Notes: generated by a model not told the origin, from the letters alone. DNA of 11,419 bases from Candidatus Naiadarchaeum limnaeum (GCA_014189685.1 DVAB01000027.1:1-11419), one strand, 5' to 3'. Numbered from the stretch's first letter, positions 1 to 6,825 are shown. Numbers and translations: made by a program.

Positions 1-5
1 ATTAA

Positions 6-11
6 GAGGAG
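6..11 (+). promoter_or_regulatory. Ribosome binding site of proS
   Basis: GAGGAG lies three bases before the ATG at 15. It matches the Shine-Dalgarno core complementary to the archaeal 16S 3' end, although the spacing is short. It supports 15 as the start. The promoter lies left of the window. Confidence 0.55.
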
Positions 12-14
12 CCA

Positions 15-1463
15 ATGGCAGACGAAAAAGAGCTCATTGGAATAACAGTAAAAAAGAATGAGGACTTTTCCGAGTGGTACAACCAAGTTGTCCTGAAAGC
101 AAAACTCGCAGATTTCACTGCTGTAAAGGGTTTCATGGCAATTTTGCCGAATGCCTATGAAATCTGGGAAAAAATCCAGGAATATTTTAATGCAAAAATA
201 AAGGCGCTCGGGCACAGGAATGCATATTTTCCTGCTGTAATCCCTGAGAGCTTTTTAATGAAAGAAAAAAAGCATGTGGAAGGATTCAATCCTGAGGTTT
301 TCTGGATTACGCATGGCGGAGAGGATAAGTTAGAGGAAAGATTAGCCCTGCGGCCTACCTCTGAAACAATAATTATGGATTCGTATTCGAAAGTTGTTAA
401 GAGCTGGAGAGACTTGCCAATTTTGTATAATGTTTGGTGCAGTGTTTTCCGGCATGAAACAAAAATGACAAAATTGTTTTTACGGACGCGAGAGTTTTTG
501 TGGCAGGGAGGGCACACAGTCCATAAAAATAAGGATGAGGCGGATAAAGAAGTTCTAACTATTTTGGATATATATGAAAAAATGTGCGAGGAGCTTTTAG
601 CAATTCCAACTTTAAAAGGTTACAAATCTGAAAAAGAAAAATTCGCAGGCGCTCTTTTTACAACAACTCTGGAAGCTTTAATGCCAGATGGCCGCGCATT
701 GCAGATGGGAACTTCACATAATCTAGGGCAAAATTTTGCAACCGCGTTTGGAATTAAATTCATGGATAAAGATGAGAGTGAAAAATTTGCATGGACAACA
801 AGCTGGGGTTTCTCAACAAGATTAATCGGAGCGCTTGTAATGGCGCATGGGGATGATAAAGGATTAGTTATGCCGCCAAAAGTTGCTCCTATTCAAATTG
901 TTATAATCCCAATTTTATTTGAGGACACAAAAGCAAAAGTTCTGAAAGCTTCACAAACAATCGAACAAAAACTTTCAAAAAAATTCCGAGTAAAGCATGA
1001 CTTTCGCGAGGAATATACAGCAGGCTGGAAATTTAATGAATGGGAAGTAAATGGAGTTCCACTTAGAATTGAAATTGGGCCAAAAGACCTTGAAAAAGAT
1101 CAAGTTGTTCTAGTTCGTAGAGATAGCGGAAAAAAAGAAATTATTAAAATGAAGGAGCTGGAAAACATTGTTCCAAAAATATTAGAAAAAATCCAAGCAG
1201 ATATGCTTGCCCGCGCTCAGAAATTTTTAAAAGATAATATAAAAAATGCAGGAAGCTATGCAGAATTTAGAAAAATCATAGAAGAAAAGCGCGGCTTTAT
1301 TAAAACAGAGTGGTGCGGCAGCCAGGATTGCGAGGACAAAATTCAGGAAGATACAACTGCTACTATAAGAGCAATACCTTTTGAGCATCCGAAAAATGTA
1401 GGCGAATGCATAAAATGCGGGAATAAAGCGAAGTTTGTGGTTTATTGGGCAAAATCCTATTAA
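15..1463 (+). CDS. proS: Prolyl-tRNA synthetase, archaeal/eukaryotic type
   Basis: Class II aminoacyl-tRNA synthetase that charges tRNA-Pro with proline in the cytoplasm. It has 482 residues, normal for the archaeal/eukaryotic form, which lacks the bacterial editing insertion. The N-terminus ([14 protein letters not shown], residues 9-22) is typical. Visible motifs are the proline-binding loop RPTSET (113-118), motif 2 with FRHE (145-148) and [10 protein letters not shown] (155-164), GTSHNLGQN (232-240), and motif 3 around [16 protein letters not shown] (277-292). The C-terminal domain carries four likely zinc-binding cysteines, C434, C439, C465 and C468, and ends in the family's terminal Tyr. 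The ATG at 15 has a Shine-Dalgarno sequence and matches the family N-terminus. Its TAA overlaps the end of convergent rpoN by 4 bases. No truncation or frameshift is seen. Confidence 0.97.
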   Translation: MADEKELIGITVKKNEDFSEWYNQVVLKAKLADFTAVKGFMAILPNAYEIWEKIQEYFNAKIKALGHRNAYFPAVIPESFLMKEKKHVEGFNPEVFWITHGGEDKLEERLALRPTSETIIMDSYSKVVKSWRDLPILYNVWCSVFRHETKMTKLFLRTREFLWQGGHTVHKNKDEADKEVLTILDIYEKMCEELLAIPTLKGYKSEKEKFAGALFTTTLEALMPDGRALQMGTSHNLGQNFATAFGIKFMDKDESEKFAWTTSWGFSTRLIGALVMAHGDDKGLVMPPKVAPIQIVIIPILFEDTKAKVLKASQTIEQKLSKKFRVKHDFREEYTAGWKFNEWEVNGVPLRIEIGPKDLEKDQVVLVRRDSGKKEIIKMKELENIVPKILEKIQADMLARAQKFLKDNIKNAGSYAEFRKIIEEKRGFIKTEWCGSQDCEDKIQEDTTATIRAIPFEHPKNVGECIKCGNKAKFVVYWAKSY

Positions 1464-1654
1464 GCCTCATACTCCATTAACTCATCAATCAGATCTGCCT
1501 GCGAAATCAGCATCCTTCTGCAGCAATATCTTACAATTTTTAAGGAATCCAAAACATCCTTTGCATTTTCTCCAGTATCCACTCGCTTTTTGTATTCCTC
1601 ATAATGAGAGGCTATTGGTTTGCCGCATGTGAAACATCTTACTGGAATTATCAT
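1460..1654 (-). CDS. rpoN: DNA-directed RNA polymerase subunit N
   Basis: Small zinc-binding subunit of archaeal RNA polymerase, equivalent to eukaryotic Rpb10. It helps hold the D/L subassembly to the large subunits. It has 64 residues, which is normal. The start [12 protein letters not shown] places C7 and C10, and the CCRRML block gives C44 and C45, the four ligands expected for the family. The [11 protein letters not shown] tail is also typical, although the usual His after the CCRRM-IS block is Gln here. It is the last gene of the L18e-L13-S9-rpoN block. Its ATG follows the rps9 stop by 5 bases, with AGGT overlapping that stop as a likely ribosome binding site. rpoK, often the next gene in archaea, is not here; proS converges instead. 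Confidence 0.97.
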   Translation of the reverse strand: MIIPVRCFTCGKPIASHYEEYKKRVDTGENAKDVLDSLKIVRYCCRRMLISQADLIDELMEYEA

Positions 1655-1659
1655 TTTTT

Positions 1660-2091
1660 TTACCTGTACGACTTTTGTCTTACTGCTCTTGGCGCGCTTC
1701 TGTTTGGCTTGTTTGGTTCTCTTTGCCTTGCATCGCCGCTTAAGATTTTATCATCATAGCTTATTAATGCTTTTCTCACTTCTGAATTGCGCAGAAAATC
1801 AACAATTCCGCGCGCGATTGCAACTCGCACAGCTGCGGCCTGCCCCACTTTGCCGCCGCCCTCTGTCCAGACATCTATATCCAGATCTCTTATTGAATCC
1901 TGAACAAGCAAAAGCGGCTCTGAAACAATTGTTCTTTCATAATATGAGCCCCATTGACTTAGAGGAACAGAGTTAATTCTAATTGACCCTTTTCCGGCAC
2001 GCACCCGAGCCCGGGCTAAAGCTTTCTTTTTCTTTCCAACCACAACAACAATTTTTTCCTTTGGAGTTTTTTGTTTTGTTTGAGCTGTCAT
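1660..2091 (-). CDS. rps9: 30S ribosomal protein S9 (uS9)
   Basis: Small-subunit head protein whose C-terminal tail reaches the P-site tRNA. It has 143 residues. The family core appears as [17 protein letters not shown] near residues 17-33, the [18 protein letters not shown] helix region (78-95), and the C-terminal RQKSYR ending in the conserved arginine that contacts tRNA. Residues 1-14 are a Lys/Gln/Thr-rich extension. The ATG at 2091 has no clear Shine-Dalgarno sequence. It sits directly after a TACAAACTTTAA spacer end that is also found before rps4. A 43-base gap separates it from the rpl13 stop, and that gap contains overlapping inverted repeats. rpoN follows 5 bases downstream. Identification is secure; only the mode of translation initiation is unclear. 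Confidence 0.96.
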   Translation of the reverse strand: MTAQTKQKTPKEKIVVVVGKKKKALARARVRAGKGSIRINSVPLSQWGSYYERTIVSEPLLLVQDSIRDLDIDVWTEGGGKVGQAAAVRVAIARGIVDFLRNSEVRKALISYDDKILSGDARQREPNKPNRSAPRAVRQKSYR

Positions 2092-2134
2092 TTAAAGTTT
2101 GTAAGATTCGCGGATACTTCGCATCCGAAGCAAC
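2092..2134 (-). repeat. rpl13-rps9 spacer: interrupted second copy of the rps13-rps4 spacer
   Basis: On the minus strand the spacer begins GTTGCTTC right after the rpl13 TAG and ends ACAAACTTTAA right before the rps9 ATG. Both ends are identical to the spacer at 7393-7414. Between them lie 24 extra bases (2103-2126). These form competing short hairpins with the left end: CTTCG/CGAAG with a 4-base loop, or CGGAT/ATCCG with a 7-base loop. No Shine-Dalgarno sequence is evident. The function is unknown. Confidence 0.6.
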
Positions 2135-2554
2135 CTAAGCATTCCACCCCAATTCTCGTGCAATGTCTTCAATTTTCATGTATGAGCGCTTTTCACTTAC
2201 GCCAAGTCTAGCATCTTCGTATGTTAAAAATTGCTTTCCGCTTAACTCTCGTGGAACACCGATATAAACTTTTACTCTCTTAAAAGCATTTCGCCCTGTT
2301 TCTTTTTTGTACGGAAGCATTCCTCTTATAGTTCTCCTTACTATTAAGCTTGGAACTCTTGGAAAAAACGGCCCCTTATAACGAGAGCCGACATCTCTTT
2401 TCTGCCTGTAATTCCCAAGTATATTCCGCTTCCTTCCAGTAATCATAGCCTTTTCAGAATTTACTATTATTATCTGCTCTCCTTTAAGTGCTTCAACTGC
2501 AACATGGGAAGCCAGTCTTCCAAGTTTTAAATTAGTAGCATCTACAATTTTCAT
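2135..2554 (-). CDS. rpl13: 50S ribosomal protein L13 (uL13)
   Basis: Large-subunit protein that binds 23S rRNA early in assembly. It has 139 residues, near the archaeal norm. Recognisable blocks are the start [28 protein letters not shown] (31-42), the RGPFF-like [10 protein letters not shown] stretch (60-69) and [25 protein letters not shown] (77-101). The ATG overlaps the rpl18e stop in an ATGA (2551-2554), which indicates translational coupling to rpl18e. It ends GWNA-stop, and a 43-base spacer leads to rps9. Nothing is missing from the family core. Confidence 0.97.
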   Translation of the reverse strand: MKIVDATNLKLGRLASHVAVEALKGEQIIIVNSEKAMITGRKRNILGNYRQKRDVGSRYKGPFFPRVPSLIVRRTIRGMLPYKKETGRNAFKRVKVYIGVPRELSGKQFLTYEDARLGVSEKRSYMKIEDIARELGWNA

Positions 2555-2919
2555 CTTATTATTCGAACTCCCGTGCCCTTTGGATTTTTTTCAATTAATT
2601 CCTCAATTGTTCCAATTTTACCACGCGCGGATTGTATTGATTTTTTTGCGCCAGCGGATGAATTAAAAGCATAAACTTCCACTGAATGGGTTAAGCTTCC
2701 TGAGCCCAAAACTTTTCCAGGAACAACAACAACTTCCTTTTCTTTTGTAAGCCTGTCCAATTTTTCAATATTTACCTCTGCCCAGTTTTGAGCAGGCCCC
2801 TCCAAGGCTCGAGCTATTGTTTTCCAAATCTCTGCTTTTTGCTTCTTTGATACCATTTCCAATTTCTTAGAGAGTATTCTGATTCGCGGATTAGTTTTGA
2901 CTGCTTTTCTTCTTTTCAT
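2551..2919 (-). CDS. rpl18e: 50S ribosomal protein L18e (eL18)
   Basis: Archaeal/eukaryotic large-subunit protein. It has 122 residues, a usual archaeal length. Diagnostic blocks are [13 protein letters not shown] (9-21), [23 protein letters not shown] (62-84) and the C-terminal [13 protein letters not shown]. It is the first gene of the L18e-L13-S9-rpoN block. In most archaea it follows rpoD directly; here about 2.9 kb of unrelated genes separate the two. Upstream of its ATG are TATA-like sequences, so it probably has its own promoter. No good Shine-Dalgarno sequence precedes the ATG, consistent with a short or absent leader. Its end overlaps rpl13 by 4 bases. Confidence 0.97.
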   Translation of the reverse strand: MKRRKAVKTNPRIRILSKKLEMVSKKQKAEIWKTIARALEGPAQNWAEVNIEKLDRLTKEKEVVVVPGKVLGSGSLTHSVEVYAFNSSAGAKKSIQSARGKIGTIEELIEKNPKGTGVRIIR

Positions 2920-2941
2920 AATTCACAGATAGAGCTCTTTT

Positions 2942-2965
2942 ATTCTATAAAGTTGTTTTTAAACC
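2942..2965 (-). promoter_or_regulatory. Putative promoter of the L18e-L13-S9-rpoN block
   Basis: The 59-base gap between rpl18e and the next gene holds two minus-strand TATA candidates. GTTTAAAA (about 2956-2963) is preceded by an A-rich BRE-like stretch. CTTTATAGAA lies at about 2943-2952. The first would start transcription about 15 bases before the ATG; the second would give a leaderless transcript. Which one is used cannot be decided by eye. Confidence 0.45.
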
Positions 2966-2978
2966 TTTTGAAACAAAA

Positions 2979-3698
2979 TTAGCCTTTCTTTTTGCCCTTC
3001 CTCAGAGCCTTTTCGAACTCCTCTTTTTTCTTTGGCTTAACCCCAAGCGCTTTGTAAATTTCCCCTTCGGCCCGTTTTAAAGCGCTTAAGCGCGCATGTT
3101 TTTTTGTAACTGCAAAATATTCAACGCTAATTAAAATTATACCAAGAATTGAGGCTAAAAATCCTATGCCATACCAGAGCGTGCGATCGATTCCTTTAAT
3201 AACAACCTCTTCTTTAACAACGGAAACAGATTCAACCTCTGACTTCGGTTTTTCTGGGGTAAGAACATTCAAATTTAGCTCTCCAAGAATAAACTTTCCC
3301 TCGTTTGTGCGAATAGTATAAAGGCCTGCATATGTTTTTTCCTCTGTACCCCCAGGGATATCAAAGAATATTGAAAAATTCCCTTCTTTTCCAGGAGCAA
3401 GCACTGGATGATAAGTTGGACCTACTGTATAGAGATCCTTTGAAATGCCGTTTAGCTCAAGCCTTACATAGGAAACTCCGCATAAAATACTTTTAACTTT
3501 TACAGGAACCTCCTCTGTTGTGCCTGCGTAAATATCCATTGTTTTTGGAGCTTCTAGTGCTATTTTTGATTTACATGCAGAGGGTATACCTATAATTGTG
3601 GCTGTTATTCGGGGAGAACTTATTGCTACGCTGCTAACAAGTACAAGTATAATTAAAACCCCCAGCACAATTTGTGTATACGGCTTCTTTAAAACCAT
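2979..3698 (-). CDS. Membrane-anchored extracytoplasmic beta-domain protein, unknown function
   Basis: I do not recognise the family. The 239-residue product has an N-terminal hydrophobic signal or anchor (about 11-28) and an extracytoplasmic region of about 145 residues. This region resembles an Ig-like or NEW3-like beta-sandwich (PKTMDIYAGTTEEVPVKVKSIL, then VRLELNGISKDL and a GNFSIFFDIPG strand pair) with two cysteines. A second membrane helix (about 174-196) leads to a cytoplasmic Lys/Glu-rich tail of about 43 residues. The expected topology is outside domain, inside tail. A TTG at 3722 is possible, but the ATG at 3698 is preferred because a TATA box centred near 3727 sits 29 bases upstream, fitting a nearly leaderless transcript. 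It is divergent from the Ig-repeat surface protein and shares its promoter region. The stop is 59 bases before rpl18e. A role as a partner of the divergent protein is inference. Confidence 0.75.
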   Translation of the reverse strand: MVLKKPYTQIVLGVLIILVLVSSVAISSPRITATIIGIPSACKSKIALEAPKTMDIYAGTTEEVPVKVKSILCGVSYVRLELNGISKDLYTVGPTYHPVLAPGKEGNFSIFFDIPGGTEEKTYAGLYTIRTNEGKFILGELNLNVLTPEKPKSEVESVSVVKEEVVIKGIDRTLWYGIGFLASILGIILISVEYFAVTKKHARLSALKRAEGEIYKALGVKPKKKEEFEKALRKGKKKG

Positions 3699-3720
3699 CC
3701 CATGATTAGTCTCCCTTATC

Positions 3721-3734
3721 AAATATAAATATTT
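3721..3734. promoter_or_regulatory. Shared, nearly palindromic TATA box for two divergent surface genes
   Basis: The run AAATATAAATATTT reads as a TATA box on both strands. On plus, TATAAATA (3724-3731) is centred 25 bases before the ATG at 3753, the standard archaeal spacing for a leaderless message. On minus, TATTTATA is centred about 29 bases before the ATG at 3698. No Shine-Dalgarno sequence precedes the plus ATG. Confidence 0.6.
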
Positions 3735-3752
3735 CCCCTGCCTAAAGCAAAT

Positions 3753-5414
3753 ATGTATATGAACAAAAAAGCCGTGCTAGTTCTGAGTGCATTTACAATA
3801 CTTGCTTTGCTCTATGCTGTGTATGCGGCTGACACAACAGCTCCTGCAGTTGTGCTTATCTCCCCTGCTAATGGCACAACTACTTATCTAAATAAATCAA
3901 ATTATAGTTATACAGTGACAGATTCCTCCCCTATTCTGTGGTGCAGGCTAAAATATGGGGGCACTATACAGGGCGTGAACACAACCCCCCTAATTAATTC
4001 AACAAACTTTTTTTACAACATTTTAGTTCCAAATGGGAGTATTAATTGGACTGTTGAGTGCTCTGATAATGAAACAAATATTGGGGATGCCACCCAAATT
4101 TTAAATGTTCATTATGATATTATAGCGCCAACCATTCAAATAACTGCATCTTCCTTCAATATAAGCGAGGAGGGACTTACAAATTTCTCATACATTCCAA
4201 TTGATTTAGCAACCGGGCTTAGAGAGTGTAGATTGTTTTTAAATAATGCACAAAAAACAAAAACAACCTCCCCATCAAACGGCACAGAGAATTCATTTCA
4301 AGAGCAACTAGAGCCAGGAGTCTACACTTGGAGTGTAAATTGCACAGATAATGCAGGAAACGAAGGAGCATCACAGCTTGTAACAACTGGTGTAAAAGCT
4401 GGTATCGGAAACCTAACCATTGACCTCAATGCGCCTACAGAAGGATATGTAAGTAATACCAATATCTTTAATTTTCAATACACACCTAAAAGTTCTGAAC
4501 AAATAACTTTATGCGGTGTTTATTTTAATGATACATTTAACTTGAGCACAAAGAAAGTAGCGAATAACGCTGTTAATACTTTTTCAAATGTGAAACTAAA
4601 TGATGGAATATGGGCATGGAAGGTTGAATGCAGAACTTTAGGTGGGATAAAAAGGAATTCCTCATCGAGGACTGTGATAGCAAGCTATGAGGTGCTGATT
4701 TCAACATACGTAAGCGTCACTCCGCATAAGCCTGATGAGAATGCAACAGACACAACTGGAGTAATATCCTTTACTTTTACCCCAAGATCTATCTCTAATA
4801 TTAAAAAATGCGATCTGCTAACAAATAACAGCGTGCGCAGCACAAAGGAATCTATTACTCCTAGTGCGATAAATATATTTCCAGAAATAGATTTGGCTGA
4901 CGGAGTTTGGCTCTGGCGCATTCGCTGCATAAATGATGAAAACAAAGTCACTTCAAGTAGAACAAGAACTCTAATTGTTTCAAGAACAGTGGGAGAAGAA
5001 GCAGAAACGGATTTATCGAAGTTTGAAACAATTACCGATATCAACGCATTACGCGAGGAGCTCCCTCCAACAGGGGGAGAAAAAGCTTCTGCTAAACTGC
5101 TTGTTTCTGTAATTCTGATCTCAGCAGGGCTCTCATTTGGGGTTTTTGTGCTTTCACAGGAGAAATATCGTGGTAAAATATTCCGCACTGTTAAACCACC
5201 TCGGGTTTATGCAAAGGAACAGCTCAAATTTTACATAGATACGCATTTGAAAAAAGGGATAAGTGAAGAAAGGATTAAGAGGCATTTAAAAAAGTATAAT
5301 TGGTCAGAGAAGGATATTGATAAGTCATTTGAAGAGGTGTATTCTGAGATAAGAAAGGCACAAAAAACAAGAAAGATACCGCCCCCAATGCCGCCAAAAC
5401 ATAAGAGCTACTAA
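3753..5414 (+). CDS. Four-repeat Ig-like surface protein with C-terminal membrane anchor
   Basis: This is a 553-residue predicted cell-surface protein. It has a signal peptide (about 5-25, likely cleaved near the YA-A junction) and four Ig-like repeats (about 27-121, 122-214, 219-312 and 315-411). Each repeat holds one cysteine after a hydrophobic strand and one in a W-x-(V/I)-x-C motif. The pairs are C64/C103, C159/C197, C254/C293 and C353/C392. Spacing is 38-39 residues and there are no other cysteines. Eighteen N-x-S/T sequons in the outer region suggest heavy N-glycosylation. LPPTG (437-441) precedes the membrane helix (about 448-467). The cytoplasmic tail of about 85 residues has a small helical motif (about 489-530) and ends in a proline-rich, basic stretch. 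Repeats of this style with TDNAGN motifs are common in DPANN surface proteins. The ATG at 3753 fits leaderless transcription, and a second ATG at 3759 is possible. Binding target and function are unknown. Confidence 0.85.
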   Translation: MYMNKKAVLVLSAFTILALLYAVYAADTTAPAVVLISPANGTTTYLNKSNYSYTVTDSSPILWCRLKYGGTIQGVNTTPLINSTNFFYNILVPNGSINWTVECSDNETNIGDATQILNVHYDIIAPTIQITASSFNISEEGLTNFSYIPIDLATGLRECRLFLNNAQKTKTTSPSNGTENSFQEQLEPGVYTWSVNCTDNAGNEGASQLVTTGVKAGIGNLTIDLNAPTEGYVSNTNIFNFQYTPKSSEQITLCGVYFNDTFNLSTKKVANNAVNTFSNVKLNDGIWAWKVECRTLGGIKRNSSSRTVIASYEVLISTYVSVTPHKPDENATDTTGVISFTFTPRSISNIKKCDLLTNNSVRSTKESITPSAINIFPEIDLADGVWLWRIRCINDENKVTSSRTRTLIVSRTVGEEAETDLSKFETITDINALREELPPTGGEKASAKLLVSVILISAGLSFGVFVLSQEKYRGKIFRTVKPPRVYAKEQLKFYIDTHLKKGISEERIKRHLKKYNWSEKDIDKSFEEVYSEIRKAQKTRKIPPPMPPKHKSY

Positions 5415-5418
5415 AAAA
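5413..5418 (-). terminator. Putative tRNA-Leu terminator
   Basis: Read on the minus strand, a T6 run begins 15 bases after the tRNA 3' end. Archaeal RNA polymerase stops at T-runs without needing a hairpin. The run overlaps the stop codon of the convergent Ig-repeat gene. Confidence 0.45.
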
Positions 5419-5432
5419 TTATTTCTAATTAG

Positions 5433-5518
5433 TGCGGGGGGCAAGATTTGAACTTGCGAATGCACTAAGCAACAAGGCCCTCAACCTTGCCCCATTGACC
5501 GGACTAGGGGACCCCCGC
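5433..5518 (-). tRNA. tRNA-Leu, anticodon GAG
   Basis: The 86-base type II tRNA folds by eye. It has a 7-bp acceptor GCGGGGG/CCCCCGC, a D arm CCC/GGG with GG in the loop, and an anticodon stem CAAGG/CCTTG. The loop TTGAGGG gives anticodon GAG, which reads CUC and CUU. The 15-base variable region contains a TGC/GCA stem. The T arm is GCAAG/CTTGC with loop TTCAAAT, and the discriminator base is A, as leucine tRNAs use. CCA is not encoded, so a CCA-adding enzyme must finish it. Position 26 is G, the base that Trm1 dimethylates. No intron is present. It lies convergent to the Ig-repeat gene and divergent from the 81-residue membrane protein. Confidence 0.95.
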
Positions 5519-5523
5519 GACAG

Positions 5524-5550
5524 GTTTAATTATATCTGCACATTTAAGTT
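5524..5550. promoter_or_regulatory. Back-to-back promoters of tRNA-Leu (-) and the small membrane gene (+)
   Basis: The 47-base gap holds two AT-rich boxes. On minus, AACTTAAATG (5541-5550) is centred about 28 bases before the mature tRNA 5' end. On plus, TTTAATTATAT (about 5524-5534) is centred about 36 bases before the ATG at 5566, giving a start site roughly 10 bases upstream of it. The spacings fit archaeal TATA boxes, but the boxes themselves are imperfect. Confidence 0.4.
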
Positions 5551-5565
5551 TATTTGTTTAATCCT

Positions 5566-5811
5566 ATGCCGCGCAAAAAAAGGATTACTTTAAAGAGAAT
5601 AAAAAAATCAGCAATAGAGGAAACACGAAAAGCCCACAACCAGTTGCGCATAGTTACAATTTCTATTTATATTATTTTATTCGCCTCTTGGATTATTTGG
5701 AAATATGATATGATCTATTTAGTACTTGGAATAGTAACAGCAATGTTTTTGCGCCTCGGAATGGCGTATTGGCTTTTCAAGAAAAAATTCCCCCCTGGAA
5801 AAAAGAAATAA
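5566..5811 (+). CDS. Small two-helix membrane protein, unknown function
   Basis: I do not recognise the family. The 81-residue product starts MPRKKRITLKRIKKSAIEE, a strongly basic amphipathic N-terminus. Two membrane helices follow (about 28-46 and 49-70), joined by the short turn KYD, and then a basic tail (FKKKFPPGKKK). By the positive-inside rule both ends face the cytoplasm. The ATG at 5566 is preferred; a TTG at 5554 would add four residues but leave less room for the promoter. Its TAA lies directly against the stop of convergent rpoD, with no base between. Position next to tRNA-Leu and inside the interrupted ribosomal operon gives no functional clue. A basic membrane anchor or a membrane-protein accessory factor is possible but unsupported. 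Confidence 0.7.
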   Translation: MPRKKRITLKRIKKSAIEETRKAHNQLRIVTISIYIILFASWIIWKYDMIYLVLGIVTAMFLRLGMAYWLFKKKFPPGKKK

Positions 5812-6432
5812 TTATTTTAATTCCTTCCCAAACTCTTTTGCTTTTGCGCCCAAAATTTTTGCAGCCTCTGCTACGATTTGCTCTGGCTTTAAACTTCCGT
5901 TTGACTCAACAGTGAACAAAAATTTGTCGCCCTTTCCTTTTTCCTCATCGAAATATTTGTAACTAATTACGCCGGGCTGCCATTTTGCATGCACGCGGCC
6001 GCGGCCCAGAACTGCAGATGCTTCTAATTTAATTTTCTGCCCTTCCCTTAATTTTACAATCGGAATATTTAGGTCAGCAGGAACAGCTTCCTTATCCGAA
6101 CTTTTTAAATCTCCTGAGTAAACTGTCACAGGGCCCTTTTTGCTCAAAGAAAGAGTCACAGTGCAGCTTGAGCATCCCTTTCCCTTGCAAGTGCATTCAT
6201 CCCTAAAATTATATTCGCGCAGCTTTGTTATGATCGGGATTAAACCCAAACGGTGGGAAATCATCTCATCATATAGAGCAGAATTATTTTCAAAGAACTC
6301 AACCTCATCTATAGCTAAAGTTGGGACTTCTGCTATCATAATCCTGCGAAGAGCATTTGCAAATGCTGGATTAGATTCGTCTAAAACAAACTTTATGCTC
6401 CCGTTTTCCTTTTCTAGAATCTCGATTTTCAT
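5812..6432 (-). CDS. rpoD: DNA-directed RNA polymerase subunit D
   Basis: Archaeal counterpart of Rpb3 and of bacterial alpha. It nucleates polymerase assembly with subunit L. It has 206 residues. The dimerisation domain includes NPAFANALRRIMIAEVPTLAIDEVEFFENNSALYDEMISHRLGLIP in pieces across 21-66. The central domain has a Cys cluster C80, C82, C87 and C90, matching the Rpb3-type metal loop, and HAKWQPG (about 148-154). The Fe-S domain that some archaea carry after this point is absent, so this is the short form. The ATG overlaps the rps11 stop by one base (TAATG), and GAGGT lies 11 bases upstream. In most archaea rpl18e would come next; here the gene ends against an unrelated convergent gene. 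Confidence 0.97.
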   Translation of the reverse strand: MKIEILEKENGSIKFVLDESNPAFANALRRIMIAEVPTLAIDEVEFFENNSALYDEMISHRLGLIPIITKLREYNFRDECTCKGKGCSSCTVTLSLSKKGPVTVYSGDLKSSDKEAVPADLNIPIVKLREGQKIKLEASAVLGRGRVHAKWQPGVISYKYFDEEKGKGDKFLFTVESNGSLKPEQIVAEAAKILGAKAKEFGKELK

Positions 6433-6824
6433 TATACTCTGCGACCTCTTTTTCCTCCTTTTTTGCGCATATCCCCTGTTGGAAGTGGAGTTACATCCTC
6501 TATTCTATTTATTCTTATCCCTGCGCGCGTAAGCGCACGGATTGAAGCCTGCGCTCCTGGCCCAGGGGATCTTGAATCTGTCCCTCCGGGCGCGCGAACA
6601 AGAACATCCACTTCCTCAATTCCTTTTGCTCGCAAATCATCTGCGGTTTGATTTGCAACCTGCATTGCGGCATATGGAGATGGTTTCTCTCTTCCTGAGC
6701 GCACAACCATTCCACCTGAATGCCTTGTTATAGTTTCTGCCCCTGTTAAATCTGTTGCAGTGATTATTGTGTTATTGAAAGAGGAAAAAATATGTATTAT
6801 TGCTTTTTTTGATTTTTTCTGCAT
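6432..6824 (-). CDS. rps11: 30S ribosomal protein S11 (uS11)
   Basis: Small-subunit platform protein near the E-site mRNA path. It has 130 residues from the ATG at 6824. Family blocks are [22 protein letters not shown] (12-33), [41 protein letters not shown] and [23 protein letters not shown] at the end. A TTG at 6833 would add three residues and overlap rps4 by 8 bases. The ATG is better: it follows the rps4 stop by one base and has GAGG nine bases upstream. The stop shares one base with the rpoD ATG, so S4-S11-rpoD look translationally coupled. Confidence 0.97.
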   Translation of the reverse strand: MQKKSKKAIIHIFSSFNNTIITATDLTGAETITRHSGGMVVRSGREKPSPYAAMQVANQTADDLRAKGIEEVDVLVRAPGGTDSRSPGPGAQASIRALTRAGIRINRIEDVTPLPTGDMRKKGGKRGRRV

Positions 6825-6825
6825 T

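Noticed and set aside
155-517. 120-residue antisense reading frame inside proS
   Set aside because: It lies fully within a secure synthetase gene on the other strand, its protein has no recognisable motif, and no promoter or ribosome site supports it.
1620-1976. 118-residue plus-strand frame opposite rps9
   Set aside because: rps9 is certain on the minus strand. The opposite frame is Leu/Arg/Cys-rich, typical of a shadow.
2100-2130. Inverted repeats before rps9 as an intrinsic terminator
   Set aside because: The stems are only 5 bp, no T-run follows, and rps9 and rpoN are in the same direction with no other promoter seen, so termination there is unlikely.
4925-4945. Possible box C-like motif (ATGATGA) of a C/D guide RNA
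   Set aside because: It lies within coding sequence (the Asn-Asp-Glu-Asn codons of repeat 4), and no convincing box D or guide layout was seen around it.
4685-5188. 167-residue antisense reading frame in the Ig-repeat gene
   Set aside because: The plus-strand gene explains the region with signal peptide, repeats and membrane helix. The antisense frame is Ser/Val-rich without domain features and is a mirror of the Thr/Ser-rich coding strand.
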